64,000 nt of DNA, from positions 307,137 to 371,136 of the forward strand of contig NZ_BMRA01000003.1 in NCBI RefSeq assembly GCF_014648395.1, in the 5' to 3' direction. Of the stretch, positions 42,337-52,393 are shown piece after piece. Position 1 is the stretch's first letter; the number at the start of each line of letters is the position of its first letter. Under the pieces are notes generated by a model. The model did no database searches. It saw nothing but the letters and a program-made list of their open reading frames with translations, and was not told the DNA's origin. The position numbers and the translations under genes were made by a program. This DNA is from Micromonospora fulviviridis (GTDB taxonomy: Bacteria > Actinomycetota > Actinomycetes > Mycobacteriales > Micromonosporaceae).

Positions 42337-43682
42337 CCCGCCTCGGACTGCGCGCCCGGGTCACCGCCGCGTTCGCCGTCGGCGCGTTGCTGCTCGCCGC
42401 CGTGATGGCCCTCTTCTCGTACGACCTGACCCGCCGCTCGCTGCTCGACGAGCGGGAGCGCACGGCTGTCCGGGCCGCGTACTACGACGCCGCGGTGGTC
42501 CGCTCCGGGCTGGACACCGGCACCCCGGACGTGGTGGCGGTGCTGCGCTCCCTGGACACCGGCAGCAGCCGACGCCCGCTGCTGCACCTGCGCGACGGCT
42601 GGTACGCCCGCACCGCCGACGTCGGCGCCGGCTCGGTCCCGGTGGAGCTGCAACGTATGGTCGCCGCCGGCCAGCCGGCCGTGCAGCGGGTCCGTGTGGA
42701 CGGGCAGCCGACCCTGCTGGTCGGCGTCCCGCTCGCCGGCGAGCTGGGCTACTACGAGTTGACCTCGTTGCGTGAGGTCGAGGAGACCTTTCAGGTGATC
42801 GGGCTGGCGCTGACCGCGGTGGCGATCATGGTCGCCGGGGCGGGCGCCGCCCTCGGCTGGTACGCGACGCGGCACAGCGTCCGGCCGCTCACCGCGGTCG
42901 CCGACGCCGCCGAGCGGATCGCCGCCGGCGACTTCGCCACCCGGCTCGACCCCACCACCGACCCCGACCTCACCCGGCTCTCCACCTCGTTCAACCACAT
43001 GGTCGACCAGGTGGTGCGGCGGATCGAGCGGGACCGCCGGTTCGCGGCCGACGTCAGCCACGAGTTGCGCTCCCCGTTGCAGACCCTGGCCGCCGCCGCG
43101 AGCGTGCTGACCCGCCGCCGGGAGCACCAGGACGAGCGCACCGCCACCGCGGCGGGGCTGGTCGCCGACGAGGTGGCCCGGTTCCAGCGCCTGGTGGACG
43201 ACCTGATCCAGCTGGCCCGCACCGAACAACCCGCGCACCGCGACACGGTCGACGTGGCCGGGCTGGCCCGGGCCGCCTGCCGCGAACGGTCGCTGCCGGA
43301 GAGCCTCGTCGAGGTCGCCGAGGGCACTTTGGCCCGGTGGCGGGTCGACCGGCGCCGGGTCGAGCAGATCCTGTTGAACCTGCTCGACAACGCCGTGCGC
43401 TACGGCGGCGGTCCGGTCGCCGTACGCCTCGAACTGCGCGACGGGATCGGCGTGCTCGACGTCGACGACGACGGGCCGGGCGTGCCGGAGGCCGACCGGG
43501 AGGTCATCTTCGACCGCTTCGTCCGCGGCCGGGCCGCCCACGCCCGGGCCGGCACCGACGGCACCGGCCTCGGCCTCGCACTGGTGGCCCAGCACGCCGC
43601 CGCGCACGGCGGGCACGCGGCGGTGGTGGACCGGGACCGCGGCGCCCGGTTCCGGGTCGAGCTGCCGGGGGCCGCCGGATGA
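42333..43682 (+). CDS. Sensor histidine kinase (HAMP, HisKA, HATPase)
   Basis: 449 residues. Two membrane helices (about 8-30 and 150-175) frame an extracellular sensor. HAMP follows (180-232, with AERIAAGDFATRL), then HisKA with His243 in DVSHELRSPLQ and an HATPase domain with NLLDNAVRYGG, DVDDDGPGVPEADREVIFDRF and GTGLGLALVAQHA. Autophosphorylates and passes phosphate to the preceding regulator. Linked to both neighbours by 4-nt ATGA overlaps. Confidence 0.94.
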   Translation: MTRLGLRARVTAAFAVGALLLAAVMALFSYDLTRRSLLDERERTAVRAAYYDAAVVRSGLDTGTPDVVAVLRSLDTGSSRRPLLHLRDGWYARTADVGAGSVPVELQRMVAAGQPAVQRVRVDGQPTLLVGVPLAGELGYYELTSLREVEETFQVIGLALTAVAIMVAGAGAALGWYATRHSVRPLTAVADAAERIAAGDFATRLDPTTDPDLTRLSTSFNHMVDQVVRRIERDRRFAADVSHELRSPLQTLAAAASVLTRRREHQDERTATAAGLVADEVARFQRLVDDLIQLARTEQPAHRDTVDVAGLARAACRERSLPESLVEVAEGTLARWRVDRRRVEQILLNLLDNAVRYGGGPVAVRLELRDGIGVLDVDDDGPGVPEADREVIFDRFVRGRAAHARAGTDGTGLGLALVAQHAAAHGGHAAVVDRDRGARFRVELPGAAG

Positions 43683-44239
43683 GCCGCCGACTGCTTCCGG
43701 TGCTGGTCGCCGCGGCGCTGCTCGGCGGCTGCGGGGTGCCGGTCGACGACGAGCCCCGCCTCGTGCAGGCGCCGCCCGGCGGCTTCCCGACCCCGGCGGG
43801 CACGGCGACCGCCGACCCGGCCGGGCGGGTGGTCGAGCCGCTCTGCTTCGTCCGGGACGACGGGCTGGCGGCGGTCACCCGCCGGGTCGACGACCTGCCC
43901 GGCGTGGACGCGCACCTGCAGCACCTGCTGGCCGGGCCGGACGGCGCGGAGCGGGACCGGGGGCTGGCCACCGCCCTGCCCGGCACGGTCGCGGTGGCCG
44001 GGGCCACCCTCACCGGCACGGTGGCCACCGTCGACGTGCGGCAGGCCGGCGAGGAGACCGGCCGCAACGACGAGGTCCTCGCCTTCGGGCAGATCGTCTG
44101 CACGCTGACCCAGCGCCCCGACGTGGACAGCGTCGCGTTCCGCCGGGACGGGCAGCCGCTGGAGGTGCCGAGGGCCGACGGCAACCTGTCCTCGTTGCCG
44201 CTCACCGCCGCCGACTACCGGCCGCTGTTGCACCGCTGA
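43679..44239 (+). CDS. GerMN-domain lipoprotein
   Basis: 186 residues. Lipobox LLGGC with Cys18. A GerMN (sporulation/spore germination) domain of about 110 residues follows (VDAHLQHLLAGPDGAERDRGLATALPGTVAVAGATLTGTVATVDVRQ, then GQIVCTLTQRPDVDSVAFRRDGQPLEVP). Related to the N-part of LpqB, the lipoprotein coupled to MtrAB kinases. ATGA overlap with the kinase gene suggests it modulates that kinase outside the membrane. Confidence 0.87.
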   Translation: MSRRLLPVLVAAALLGGCGVPVDDEPRLVQAPPGGFPTPAGTATADPAGRVVEPLCFVRDDGLAAVTRRVDDLPGVDAHLQHLLAGPDGAERDRGLATALPGTVAVAGATLTGTVATVDVRQAGEETGRNDEVLAFGQIVCTLTQRPDVDSVAFRRDGQPLEVPRADGNLSSLPLTAADYRPLLHR

Positions 44240-44257
44240 GCTGTCCGACGACGAAGA

Positions 44258-44288
44258 TGCGGCCCTTCCCGCACGGGAGAGGGCCGCA
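44258..44288. terminator. Bidirectional hairpin terminator
   Basis: TGCGGCCC pairs with GGGCCGCA, and an inner TCCC-GCAC-GGGA stem extends the hairpin; CCTTTCT follows. It lies between convergent genes. Confidence 0.7.
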
Positions 44289-44308
44289 CCTTTCTGCTGC
44301 GTGCCAGG

Positions 44309-45907
44309 TCAGGCCGCTGGCAGGCTGGTGAACACCAGCGGCCCGGACGGCGCCGGAGCACCGCCGTTGGGGTAGCCCCACCCCGCGCTGTTCTCCGCCG
44401 CGGTGGTGAGCGTGAAGCCCACCGTGTACGTCCCCGGCGGCAGGTAGCTGAAGTACACCGGCAGCGAGACGTGCCCGTCGGGCCCGACCTGGATCCCGCC
44501 GCCCGCACCGCCCACCGAGTGGCCCAGGGAGTTGTAGATGGTGGTCGAGAACCCGGTCACCGGAGCGAGCGTGACGTCGTCGATGGTGACGTCGACGCTG
44601 ATGCCGTTGAACAGGTCGCCCGGAGCGGCCTCGGTGCGGCTCAGTGACGCCGCGATCGCCACCGGCCGGGACGTGTCGGGCACCCGGGTGGCCCGCAGGT
44701 CGAGCACGGGCGCCCCGTAGTAGGCGCCGTACACCGAGACCGAACCGGCCGTGTCGGTGAGCAGGATGCCGCCGATGGTGCAGGAGCTGCTCAGGGTGCT
44801 CATCACCACCGGCAGGGAGTACGTGCCCGCCGGTCCCTCGCTCAGCACCTGGTTCCAGGTCGAGCAGCCCGTGGTCTCGACCGTGGCGGTCAGCTCGCCC
44901 TGCACTCCGCTCGCGGTGAACGTCAGCGTGGTCGTCGCTGACTCGCGCCAGTTGTTCACCTGCGTCGGGCTGAGCGCGAATCCGCTGGCGCCGATCACCT
45001 CGTTGCGGGTGACCCGCACCGTCGGCGCGTCGAGGCCGGTGTAGCGCTCGGTGTTGCCGGCCCGGTCGGTCAGGCTGACCGACCCCACCTTCCAGTCGCC
45101 GGTCGGGCTGCCGGCCGGAAGGATCACCGGCACGTCGCACTCGACGAACCAGGGATCCCAGTTCTGCATGTCACCGCAGAGCATGCCCCCCTGGTCGCTG
45201 TAGGTCAGGGTGATCGGTGCGACGACCTCGGCGGTGCCGGGACCGTCCAGCTCGATGCGACCCTGCCAGAAGCCCGCGCCCGGGTCGTCCTGGACGTACA
45301 GGCCGTAGCGCAGGGTTGAGCCGGAGCCGTCGTCGTACACCTGACTCCTGGTGGGCGAGCGGAGCCAGATCCGGTCAGTCACCGGCGGCGTGGTGTCGGG
45401 AGTCTGGGTGGCGGCCAGCACGGCGGCCGGCTTGATCTTGTCGCCGGACAGGGTCCGCGTCGTGCCCTGGTCGTCGGTCGCGATGATCTTCGTGACGCGG
45501 TAGGTCACCGGCGCGGCCGGGCCGTACTCGGTCACGAGGAAGTCGTACGCGTACGACGAGCTGGCGATGTCGCCCGTGTACGGACGCACGACGGGCCAGC
45601 CGCCGTCGAGACCGAACCGGATCTGCTCGACCGGCCCGACCGGGGTGGTGCCGCTGTAACCCTGCACGTAGATGCTGCCGCTGAGGTCGCGGGCGGTGGT
45701 CGACGTGTCGGTCACCGTCCAGTTCAGGGTGACGGTCGTGCCGCCGGTGGTGGTGTCGACGTGGTCCGTCGCGAATGCGATGCCGGAAAAGCCGATCTTC
45801 GGTTTCGCCGCCGCGGCGGCCGGTGTGGCCGCCGCCGTGAGCAGCGCCGTGGCCGCGGTGGCGGTGACCAGGATGCGTGAGACTGCGCGAAGGCGTGCAC
45901 CAGCCAT
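44309..45907 (-). CDS. Large secreted beta-rich protein, unknown function
   Basis: 532 residues with a signal peptide (RILVTATAATALLTAAATPAAAA). The mature protein consists of Ig-like beta repeats: TVTLNWTVTDTSTTARDLSG, VGSVSLTDRAGNTERY, ATTTLTFTASGVQGELTATV, and a last one ending TYTVGFTLTTAAENSAGWGYPNGGAPAPSG. Two Cys pairs (CGDMQNWDPWFVEC and CSTW...SSC) could be disulfides. No catalytic motif or sortase signal. Similar large proteins occur in Micromonospora with unknown role. GGGGGGACAC precedes the ATG; the leader holds a 20-bp palindrome. Confidence 0.8.
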   Translation of the reverse strand: MAGARLRAVSRILVTATAATALLTAAATPAAAAAKPKIGFSGIAFATDHVDTTTGGTTVTLNWTVTDTSTTARDLSGSIYVQGYSGTTPVGPVEQIRFGLDGGWPVVRPYTGDIASSSYAYDFLVTEYGPAAPVTYRVTKIIATDDQGTTRTLSGDKIKPAAVLAATQTPDTTPPVTDRIWLRSPTRSQVYDDGSGSTLRYGLYVQDDPGAGFWQGRIELDGPGTAEVVAPITLTYSDQGGMLCGDMQNWDPWFVECDVPVILPAGSPTGDWKVGSVSLTDRAGNTERYTGLDAPTVRVTRNEVIGASGFALSPTQVNNWRESATTTLTFTASGVQGELTATVETTGCSTWNQVLSEGPAGTYSLPVVMSTLSSSCTIGGILLTDTAGSVSVYGAYYGAPVLDLRATRVPDTSRPVAIAASLSRTEAAPGDLFNGISVDVTIDDVTLAPVTGFSTTIYNSLGHSVGGAGGGIQVGPDGHVSLPVYFSYLPPGTYTVGFTLTTAAENSAGWGYPNGGAPAPSGPLVFTSLPAA

Positions 45908-45956
45908 GTGTCCCCCCGGTTGACGTGTGAGCGGGCCCTGATGGTCCGGTCGGTGT

Positions 45957-45976
45957 GGGCCGCCGTACGGCGGCCC
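45957..45976. repeat. 20-bp perfect palindrome in the leader of the secreted-protein gene
   Basis: GGGCCGCCGTACGGCGGCCC is fully self-complementary, 50 nt upstream of the ATG on the minus strand. It could be an operator or an mRNA hairpin. Confidence 0.75.
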
Positions 45977-46102
45977 GCGCGCGCAGGGTAATGGGTGCAC
46001 ACCAGTGCGGGAACGCGTCAACGGGCAGCACCAACGACCGGAAGTGGCTCGGGTCACCACGTATTTGTCCCCCGTTGGGCGAATTATCCATCGTCCGTTC
46101 GG

Positions 46103-46132
46103 TTGATTGGGCGGCAACCTTTGGTCTAGGGT
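46103..46132 (+). promoter_or_regulatory. Promoter of the sigma-factor gene
   Basis: TTGATT (46103-46108) and TAGGGT (46127-46132) are separated by 18 nt, giving a leader of about 50 nt. A stress-sigma (GTTT/GGGTAT) motif is not obvious. Confidence 0.4.
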
Positions 46133-46189
46133 GACTGGCACGACCGGTGCTCGGGAGGCACCCGTTCTCCTCAGGACAGGAAGGCCAGC

Positions 46190-47002
46190 ATGACCACGAC
46201 GACCATCGCGCCGACGACGACCAGCGAGGTGCACCGCGCGGCGGTGACCGGCGAGGAGACCCGCGCCAGCCAGCTGATCGCCGCCCTGGCCGCGCTGCCC
46301 GAGGGCCACCCGGAGCGGCCGGCGCTGCGCAACCAGGTCATCGAGGCCTGGCTGCCGCTGGCCAACCACCTCGCCGCCCGCTACAGCGGCCGCGGCGAGC
46401 CGGCCGGCGACCTGGCCCAGACGGCGGCCCTGGGCCTGATCAAGGCGGTGGACCGGTTCGACGCCTCCCGGGGCGTGGACTTCGCCGGCTTCGCCATCCC
46501 GACCATCCTCGGCGAGATCAAGCGGCACTTCCGCGACCGCACCTGGAACATCCGGGTCCCGCGGCGCCTCCAGGAGCTGCGGCTGCGCATCTCCGAGGCG
46601 AACAGCACGCTGACCCAGACCCTCAACCGGGCCCCGACGGTCGCCGACATCGCCAGCCACCTCGACGTCACCGAGGAGGAGGTGCTCGAGGGCCTGGAGG
46701 GCGCCCGCGCCTACAACGCCGTCTCGCTCTCCACCCCGATCGGCGACGGCGACAGCGCCACCGAGCTGGGCGACACCCTCGGCACCGAGGACAACGAGTA
46801 CGAGCTGGCCGAGCTGCGCGCCTCGCTGGGCCCGGCGCTCGCCACCCTCGACGAGCGCGAGCAGAAGATCCTCACCCTGCGCTTCTACGGCAACCTGACC
46901 CAGAGCGAGATCGCCGCCCGGGTCGGGGTGTCCCAGATGCACGTGTCCCGGCTGCTCGCCCGCGCGCTGACCAAGCTGCGCGGCCAGCTCACCGAGGCCT
47001 GA
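46190..47002 (+). CDS. SigB/SigF/SigG-family RNA polymerase sigma factor
   Basis: 270 residues. Region 2: [57 protein letters not shown]. Region 3 ends near [21 protein letters not shown]. Region 4: [45 protein letters not shown]. Group 3 stress sigma factor. No anti-sigma (RsbW) gene lies next to it. GGAAGG precedes the ATG. Strong hairpins follow, so it is separate from the poly-HAMP kinase gene. Confidence 0.94.
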   Translation: MTTTTIAPTTTSEVHRAAVTGEETRASQLIAALAALPEGHPERPALRNQVIEAWLPLANHLAARYSGRGEPAGDLAQTAALGLIKAVDRFDASRGVDFAGFAIPTILGEIKRHFRDRTWNIRVPRRLQELRLRISEANSTLTQTLNRAPTVADIASHLDVTEEEVLEGLEGARAYNAVSLSTPIGDGDSATELGDTLGTEDNEYELAELRASLGPALATLDEREQKILTLRFYGNLTQSEIAARVGVSQMHVSRLLARALTKLRGQLTEA

Positions 47003-47009
47003 TCCACCC

Positions 47010-47028
47010 CGGGCGGGACACCCGCCCG
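47010..47028 (+). terminator. First terminator hairpin after the sigma gene
   Basis: CGGGCGGG-ACA-CCCGCCCG, an 8-bp perfect stem with a 3-nt loop, followed by a pyrimidine-rich stretch. Confidence 0.65.
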
Positions 47029-47076
47029 AGTCGTTCCTCCCGTTCCCGCGAGCGCTGCCGCCTCGCCCCGGGCCCA

Positions 47077-47110
47077 CGCACCGCCACCGACTCCCCTCGG
47101 TGGCGGTGCG
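47077..47110 (+). terminator. Second terminator hairpin after the sigma gene
   Basis: CGCACCGCCACCGA and TCGGTGGCGGTGCG form a 14-bp perfect stem with a 6-nt loop. Confidence 0.7.
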
Positions 47111-47173
47111 TCGTCCACTCGACCCGCCCCGCCCGCCCCGCGCGCCGGGGCGGGCCTGTGCATACTTGCGCGG

Positions 47174-47224
47174 ATGCAATCGTTGCCGGGCGGATCCGCC
47201 GTTCGGCTGTCACAGAGGCGGTAG
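47174..47224 (+). CDS. 16-residue leader ORF before the poly-HAMP kinase
   Basis: ATG CAA TCG ... TAG encodes [22 protein letters not shown] (47161-47166) lies 7 nt before the ATG, the same leaderless arrangement as many genes here. The stop shares one base with the kinase GTG (TAGTG), so the ribosome finishing it could reinitiate on the kinase. Real expression is unproven. Confidence 0.45.
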   Translation: MQSLPGGSAVRLSQRR

Positions 47225-50200
47225 TGGTGGTCGACCAGACGATCCCGCGGCGACGCGAAACGACTCCGCAGGCCGGCGCCCCGGTGGCCGATCCGGACCT
47301 CCGCCAGCTGTTGGCCGGCCTCACCGCGGTCCGGGACGGCGACTTCGGCACGCGGCTGCCGGAGGACGCCGACGGGCTGCTCGGCGAGATCGCCACCGTC
47401 TTCAACGGCATGGTCGACCAGCTCTCCCTGTTCACCTCCGAGGTCACCCGCGTGGCCCGCGAGGTCGGCACCGAGGGGCAGCTCGGCGGCCAGGCCGACG
47501 TGCCGGGCGTGTCGGGCACCTGGAAGGACCTGACCGACTCGGTGAACGCGATGGCCGGCAACCTGACCGACCAGGTCCGCGACATCGCCGAGGTGGCCAC
47601 GGCGGTGGCCCGGGGCGACCTGTCGCAGAAGATCACCGTCGACGTGCGTGGCGAGATCCTGGAGCTGAAGGTCACCATCAACACGATGGTGGACCAGCTC
47701 TCCTCGTTCGCCGACGAGGTGACGCGGGTGGCCCGGGAGGTCGGCAGCGAGGGCCGGCTGGGCGGTCAGGCCGAGGTGCCCGGCGTCGCCGGCACCTGGC
47801 GGGACCTGACCGACTCGGTGAACTTCATGGCCGGCAACCTGACCAGCCAGGTCCGCAACATCGCCCAGGTGACCACGGCGGTGGCCCGCGGCGACCTCTC
47901 CCAGAAGATCACCGTCGACGCCCGGGGCGAGATCCTGGAGCTCAAGAGCACCATCAACACGATGGTGGACCAGCTCTCCTCGTTCGCCGACGAGGTGACG
48001 CGGGTGGCCCGGGAGGTCGGCACCGACGGCCGGCTCGGCGGTCAGGCGCAGGTCAGCGGCGTCGCCGGCACCTGGCGGGATCTGACCGACTCGGTGAACT
48101 CGATGGCCGTCAACCTCACCGACCAGGTGCGCAGCATCGCCCAGGTCGCCACGGCGGTGGCCCGGGGCGACCTGTCCCAGAAGATCACCGTCACCGCGCA
48201 CGGCGAGATCCTGGAGCTGAAGAACACCATCAACACGATGGTGGACCAGCTCTCCTCGTTCGCCGACGAGGTGACCCGGGTGGCCCGGGAGGTCGGCACC
48301 GAGGGCCGCCTCGGCGGCCAGGCCGACGTCAAGGGCGTCTCGGGCACCTGGAAGGACCTCACCGAGTCGGTGAACGTCATGGCGGACAACCTCACCGCCC
48401 AGGTCCGCAGCATCGCCGAGGTCACCACCGCGGTCGCCAAGGGCGACCTGACGCAGAAGATCCGGGTGGACGCCCGGGGCGAGATCCTCGCCCTGAAGGA
48501 GACCATCAACACGATGGTCGACCAGCTCTCGGCGTTCGCCGACGAAGTGACCCGGGTGGCCCGCGAGGTGGGCACCGAGGGCCGGCTCGGCGGTCAGGCC
48601 CGGGTCTCCAACGTGGCCGGCACCTGGAAGGACCTGACCGACAACGTCAACGAGATGGCGAACAACCTGACCAACCAGGTGCGTTCCATCGCGCTGGTCG
48701 CCACGGCGGTCGCCCAGGGCGACCTCAGCCGGCAGATCACCGTCGAGGCCAAGGGCGAGGTCGCCGTGCTCGCCCAGACCATCAACACCATGGTCGGCAC
48801 GCTCAGCGCGTTCGCCGACGAGGTGACCCGGGTGGCCCGCGAGGTCGGCACCGAGGGGCAGCTGGGCGGCCAGGCCCGGGTGCCGAACGTGGCCGGCACC
48901 TGGAAGGACCTGACCGACAACGTCAACTCGATGGCGAACAACCTCACCGGCCAGGTCCGCAACATCGCCCAGGTGACCACGGCGGTGGCGCAGGGTGACC
49001 TGACCAAGAAGATCGACGTGGACGCCCGCGGCGAGATCCTGGAGCTGAAGACCACCATCAACACGATGGTCGACCAGCTCTCCAGCTTCGCGGCCGAGGT
49101 CACCCGGGTGGCCCGGGAGGTCGGCAGCGAGGGCCGCCTCGGCGGTCAGGCCGAGGTGGAGGGCGTCTCCGGCACCTGGAAGCGGCTCACCGAGAACGTC
49201 AACGAGCTGGCCGGGAACCTGACCCGGCAGGTGCGCGCCATCGCCGAGGTGACCAGCGCGGTCGCCACCGGCGACCTGACCCGCTCGATCACGGTCGACG
49301 CCTCCGGCGAGGTGGCCGAGCTCAAGGACAACATCAACTCCATGGTGGAGTCGCTGCGCGAGACCACCCGGACCAACCAGGAACAGGACTGGCTCAAGAC
49401 CAACCTGGCCCGCATCTCCGGCCTCATGCAGGGCCACCGGGACCTGGAGGTGGTCGCCGGCCTGGTCATGAACGAGCTGGCTCCGCTGGTCTCCGCGCAG
49501 CTGGGCACGTTCCTGCTGGTCGACGACAGTGGCGACGGCCGGGGCCTGCGGGTGGTCGGCGGCTACGGCCACGACGCCACCCGCCGCCGGTACGCCCTCG
49601 GCGACTCGCTGGTCGGGCAGGCCGCGCTGAGCAAGCGGGCCATCGTGGTGGACGCCGTGCCCGCCGACTACGTCACCGTCTCGTCGAGCCTGGGTGCGGC
49701 CGTGCCGCTGCACCTCGTGGTGCTGCCGATCCTCTTCGAGGACCAGGTCCTCGGCGTCATCGAGCTGGCCGGCATGGGCCGGTTCACCGAGGTCCAGCGC
49801 GACTTCCTGGACCAGCTCACCGAGACCATCGGCGTCAACGTCAACACCATCGTCGCCAACGCCCGCACCGACGTGCTGCTGACCGAGTCGCAGCGGCTGG
49901 CAGCCGAGTTGCAGGCACGCTCGGAGGAACTGCAGGCCCGCTCCGAGGAACTCCAGAGCTCCAACGCCGAGCTGGAGGAGAAGGCCGCCCTGCTGGCCCG
50001 GCAGAACCACGACATCGAGACGAAGAACTCCGAGATCGAGCAGGCCCGGCAGGAGTTGGAGACCCGCGCCCAGCAGCTCGCGCTCGCCTCGAAGTACAAG
50101 TCGGAGTTCCTGGCCAACATGAGCCACGAGCTGCGTACGCCGCTGAACTCGCTGCTCATCCTCGCCCAGCTGCTGGCCCAGAACCCGAACCGCAACCTCA

Positions 50201-51735
50201 CCCCGAAGCAGGTCGAGTACGCCACCGTGATCCACTCGGCCGGCGCCGACCTGCTCCAGCTCATCAACGACATCCTCGACCTGTCCAAGGTCGAGGCCGG
50301 CAAGATGGACATCAACCCGGAGACGTTCGAGCTGTCCACGCTGCGCGACTACGTCGACGCCACCTTCCGCCCGCTCACCACCCCGCGCGGGCTGGAGCTG
50401 GACCTGGTCACCGGCCCGGACGTGCCGGCCCGGCTGCACACCGACGAGCAGCGGCTGCGGCAGGTGCTCCGCAACCTGGTCTCCAACGCGGTCAAGTTCA
50501 CCGAAAAGGGCCGGGTGCAGCTGCGCATCGAGCGGGCCCGCCCGGACGAGCTGCCGGCCGGGATGCCGCCGGCCGACGCGGTCATCGCGTTCCGGGTCGT
50601 CGACACCGGCATCGGCATCGCCGAGCAGCACCTGACCGCCATCTTCGACGCGTTCCAGCAGGCCGACGGCACCACCAGTCGGCGGTACGGCGGCACCGGC
50701 CTGGGCCTGTCCATCAGCCGGGAGATCGCCCGGCTGCTCGGCGGGCAGATCACCGCGGAGAGCGTCCTCGGCCAGGGCAGCACCTTCACCCTCTACCTGC
50801 CCGCCACGGCCGCCGCGCCGCTGCCCGACAACGGCGCCGCACTCCTGGCCGCGGCGACGGCGGCTCCCGTCGAGACGGAGGCCCAGCGCTGGGTCGCGCA
50901 GCAGCAGCGGCGGGTGCTGGTGCTCGAACCGCACGAGAAGGGGCTGCTCACGCTGCTGGCCCGCGGCGTGGCCGCGGAGACCGGCGGCCCGGTCGAGGTG
51001 ACCACCGCGGTGGACGTCGAGTCGGCGGTCGGCACGCTCGCCCGGCACCGTCACCACCTGCTCGTGGTGCAGCTCGACCCGGCCGACGAGCAGGGCGCGG
51101 GCCTGCTCAGGGCGCTGCACGAGCACCCCGGCCTGCGCGGCATGCCGGTGCTGGCGTACCACGGGCAGCCGCTCGCGGGCGGGCAGGAGGCGCTGCTTCA
51201 GGGGATGGCCGCGGACCGCCCGCTGGAGGTCCTCGGCAGCCTCGACGAGCTGCGGGAACGCATCGTGCTGCACCTGACCGCGGACAACCCGGAGCGGGTG
51301 CCGTCGTTCGCGGCGCCGGTCACCGACCTCAGCCCGGTCGGTGACCCGGTCGCCCACGAGCTGTCCGGCCGCAAGGTGCTGGTGGTGGACGACGACGCCC
51401 GTAACGTCTTCGCCCTGACCAACATCCTCGAACTGCACGGCATGGACGTGGTCTACGCGGAGAACGGCCGCAAGGGCGTCGAGACGCTGATGCGGCACGA
51501 CGACATCGACCTGGTGCTGATGGACGTGATGATGCCCGAGATGGACGGGTACGCGGCCACCGCCGCGATCCGCGCCATGCCCCGCTACGCGGACCTGCCG
51601 ATCATCGCGGTGACCGCCAAGGCGATGCGCGGGGACCGGGAGAAGAGCATCTCCTCCGGCGCCAGCGACTATGTCACGAAGCCGGTGGACGCGGAGGACC
51701 TGCTCGCCTGCATCCACCGCTGGCTGACGAGCTGA
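47224..51735 (+). CDS. Cytosolic poly-HAMP hybrid histidine kinase
   Basis: 1,503 residues, no membrane helix or signal peptide. Residues about 25-715 are HAMP domains in tandem units of exactly 92 codons, each with an (A/S)[11 protein letters not shown](T/S)(E/D)GxLGGQA core. A GAF domain follows (about 740-885), then a long coiled coil (890-958). HisKA carries His968 in [11 protein letters not shown]; the HATPase holds [31 protein letters not shown] and [15 protein letters not shown] degenerate receiver-like stretch (about 1235-1360) precedes a final receiver with Asp1434 in [10 protein letters not shown]. Soluble poly-HAMP hybrids resemble fungal group III (Nik1) osmosensors. GTG 47224 or 47227; AGAGG lies 5 nt before the first. 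Confidence 0.93.
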   Translation: MVVDQTIPRRRETTPQAGAPVADPDLRQLLAGLTAVRDGDFGTRLPEDADGLLGEIATVFNGMVDQLSLFTSEVTRVAREVGTEGQLGGQADVPGVSGTWKDLTDSVNAMAGNLTDQVRDIAEVATAVARGDLSQKITVDVRGEILELKVTINTMVDQLSSFADEVTRVAREVGSEGRLGGQAEVPGVAGTWRDLTDSVNFMAGNLTSQVRNIAQVTTAVARGDLSQKITVDARGEILELKSTINTMVDQLSSFADEVTRVAREVGTDGRLGGQAQVSGVAGTWRDLTDSVNSMAVNLTDQVRSIAQVATAVARGDLSQKITVTAHGEILELKNTINTMVDQLSSFADEVTRVAREVGTEGRLGGQADVKGVSGTWKDLTESVNVMADNLTAQVRSIAEVTTAVAKGDLTQKIRVDARGEILALKETINTMVDQLSAFADEVTRVAREVGTEGRLGGQARVSNVAGTWKDLTDNVNEMANNLTNQVRSIALVATAVAQGDLSRQITVEAKGEVAVLAQTINTMVGTLSAFADEVTRVAREVGTEGQLGGQARVPNVAGTWKDLTDNVNSMANNLTGQVRNIAQVTTAVAQGDLTKKIDVDARGEILELKTTINTMVDQLSSFAAEVTRVAREVGSEGRLGGQAEVEGVSGTWKRLTENVNELAGNLTRQVRAIAEVTSAVATGDLTRSITVDASGEVAELKDNINSMVESLRETTRTNQEQDWLKTNLARISGLMQGHRDLEVVAGLVMNELAPLVSAQLGTFLLVDDSGDGRGLRVVGGYGHDATRRRYALGDSLVGQAALSKRAIVVDAVPADYVTVSSSLGAAVPLHLVVLPILFEDQVLGVIELAGMGRFTEVQRDFLDQLTETIGVNVNTIVANARTDVLLTESQRLAAELQARSEELQARSEELQSSNAELEEKAALLARQNHDIETKNSEIEQARQELETRAQQLALASKYKSEFLANMSHELRTPLNSLLILAQLLAQNPNRNLTPKQVEYATVIHSAGADLLQLINDILDLSKVEAGKMDINPETFELSTLRDYVDATFRPLTTPRGLELDLVTGPDVPARLHTDEQRLRQVLRNLVSNAVKFTEKGRVQLRIERARPDELPAGMPPADAVIAFRVVDTGIGIAEQHLTAIFDAFQQADGTTSRRYGGTGLGLSISREIARLLGGQITAESVLGQGSTFTLYLPATAAAPLPDNGAALLAAATAAPVETEAQRWVAQQQRRVLVLEPHEKGLLTLLARGVAAETGGPVEVTTAVDVESAVGTLARHRHHLLVVQLDPADEQGAGLLRALHEHPGLRGMPVLAYHGQPLAGGQEALLQGMAADRPLEVLGSLDELRERIVLHLTADNPERVPSFAAPVTDLSPVGDPVAHELSGRKVLVVDDDARNVFALTNILELHGMDVVYAENGRKGVETLMRHDDIDLVLMDVMMPEMDGYAATAAIRAMPRYADLPIIAVTAKAMRGDREKSISSGASDYVTKPVDAEDLLACIHRWLTS
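47440..49371 (+). repeat. Seven tandem 276-bp repeats encoding HAMP units
   Basis: The codon for Glu of [10 protein letters not shown] begins at 47440, 47716, 47992, 48268, 48544, 48820 and 49096: an exact 276-bp period with no insertion or deletion. Long blocks such as ACGATGGTGGACCAGCTCTC are identical between copies. Confidence 0.92.
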
Positions 51736-51806
51736 CCCAGGTCCGCCGGACGGTGTGGACCGCTCGCGGCCGGCCCCTCGGACGCCCACGCCGAACGCGG
51801 CAGGGG

Positions 51807-52337
51807 TCAGGAAGCCCGCTCCAGGGCGGCCAGTGTCTGGCGCAGCCATTTCAGCTCGGCATGCGTCGTGGCGGTCGCGATCGTGAACAGTCCCTGCCGG
51901 AAGGCGTCGTCGAAGTCGGCGGCACGCAGCGGCCGGTCGCCGTCCCAGAAGAAGCTGGCCGGCTGGGTGAGGAAGTGCAGCCGGCGCCGCAGCACGGCGG
52001 CCTGCGCGGCCGGGTCGTCGAGGTGGCGCAGGAAGGCGAGCATGGTGAACCACCGGTTCTCGTCGGTGATGAACAGCTCGTCGGGTTCGCGGAGCCGGTC
52101 GTGCAGCACCTTCGTGCCCGCCTCGGTCAGCGACAGCATGTGCCGGGGTGCGGCCACCTGACCGGGCTGCAGTTCGCGGGACAGCAGCCCGGCCGCTTCC
52201 ATGCGCTTGAGCAGGGGATAGAGCGTGCCGTCCGCGATGGGGCGGACGTGCCCGGTGAGGGCGGCGATGCGTTTGCGCAGGTCGTAACCGTGCAACGGTC
52301 CGTCCTGAAGGAAGCCGAGGATCGCGAGCTCCAGCAT
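51807..52337 (-). CDS. PadR-family transcriptional regulator
   Basis: 176 residues. N-terminal winged helix: LELAILGFLQDGPLHGYDLRKRIAALTGHVRPIADGTLYPLLKRMEAAGLLSRE, then a C-terminal dimerisation helix domain (Vir_act_alpha_C type). PadR proteins repress phenolic-acid or drug genes. The ATG is 7 nt from TATTAT (52345-52350), so leaderless; divergent from an alpha/beta hydrolase. Confidence 0.92.
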   Translation of the reverse strand: MLELAILGFLQDGPLHGYDLRKRIAALTGHVRPIADGTLYPLLKRMEAAGLLSRELQPGQVAAPRHMLSLTEAGTKVLHDRLREPDELFITDENRWFTMLAFLRHLDDPAAQAAVLRRRLHFLTQPASFFWDGDRPLRAADFDDAFRQGLFTIATATTHAELKWLRQTLAALERAS

Positions 52338-52362
52338 GATCGAGATAATACCCCCTTGCCAA

Positions 52363-52384
52363 GATACCTCGGAGTCGAGATATC
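52363..52384. promoter_or_regulatory. PadR operator candidate
   Basis: GATACCTCG (52363-52371) and CGAGATATC (52376-52384) form 9-bp arms with one mismatch. It lies between the two divergent -10 elements and partly overlaps the TATCGT -10 of the hydrolase. Confidence 0.5.
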
Positions 52385-52393
52385 GTGTCGATC

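Noticed and set aside
47440..49371. Regular 276-bp repeats as a CRISPR-like or satellite array
   Set aside because: They are in frame and encode HAMP domains; no spacers.
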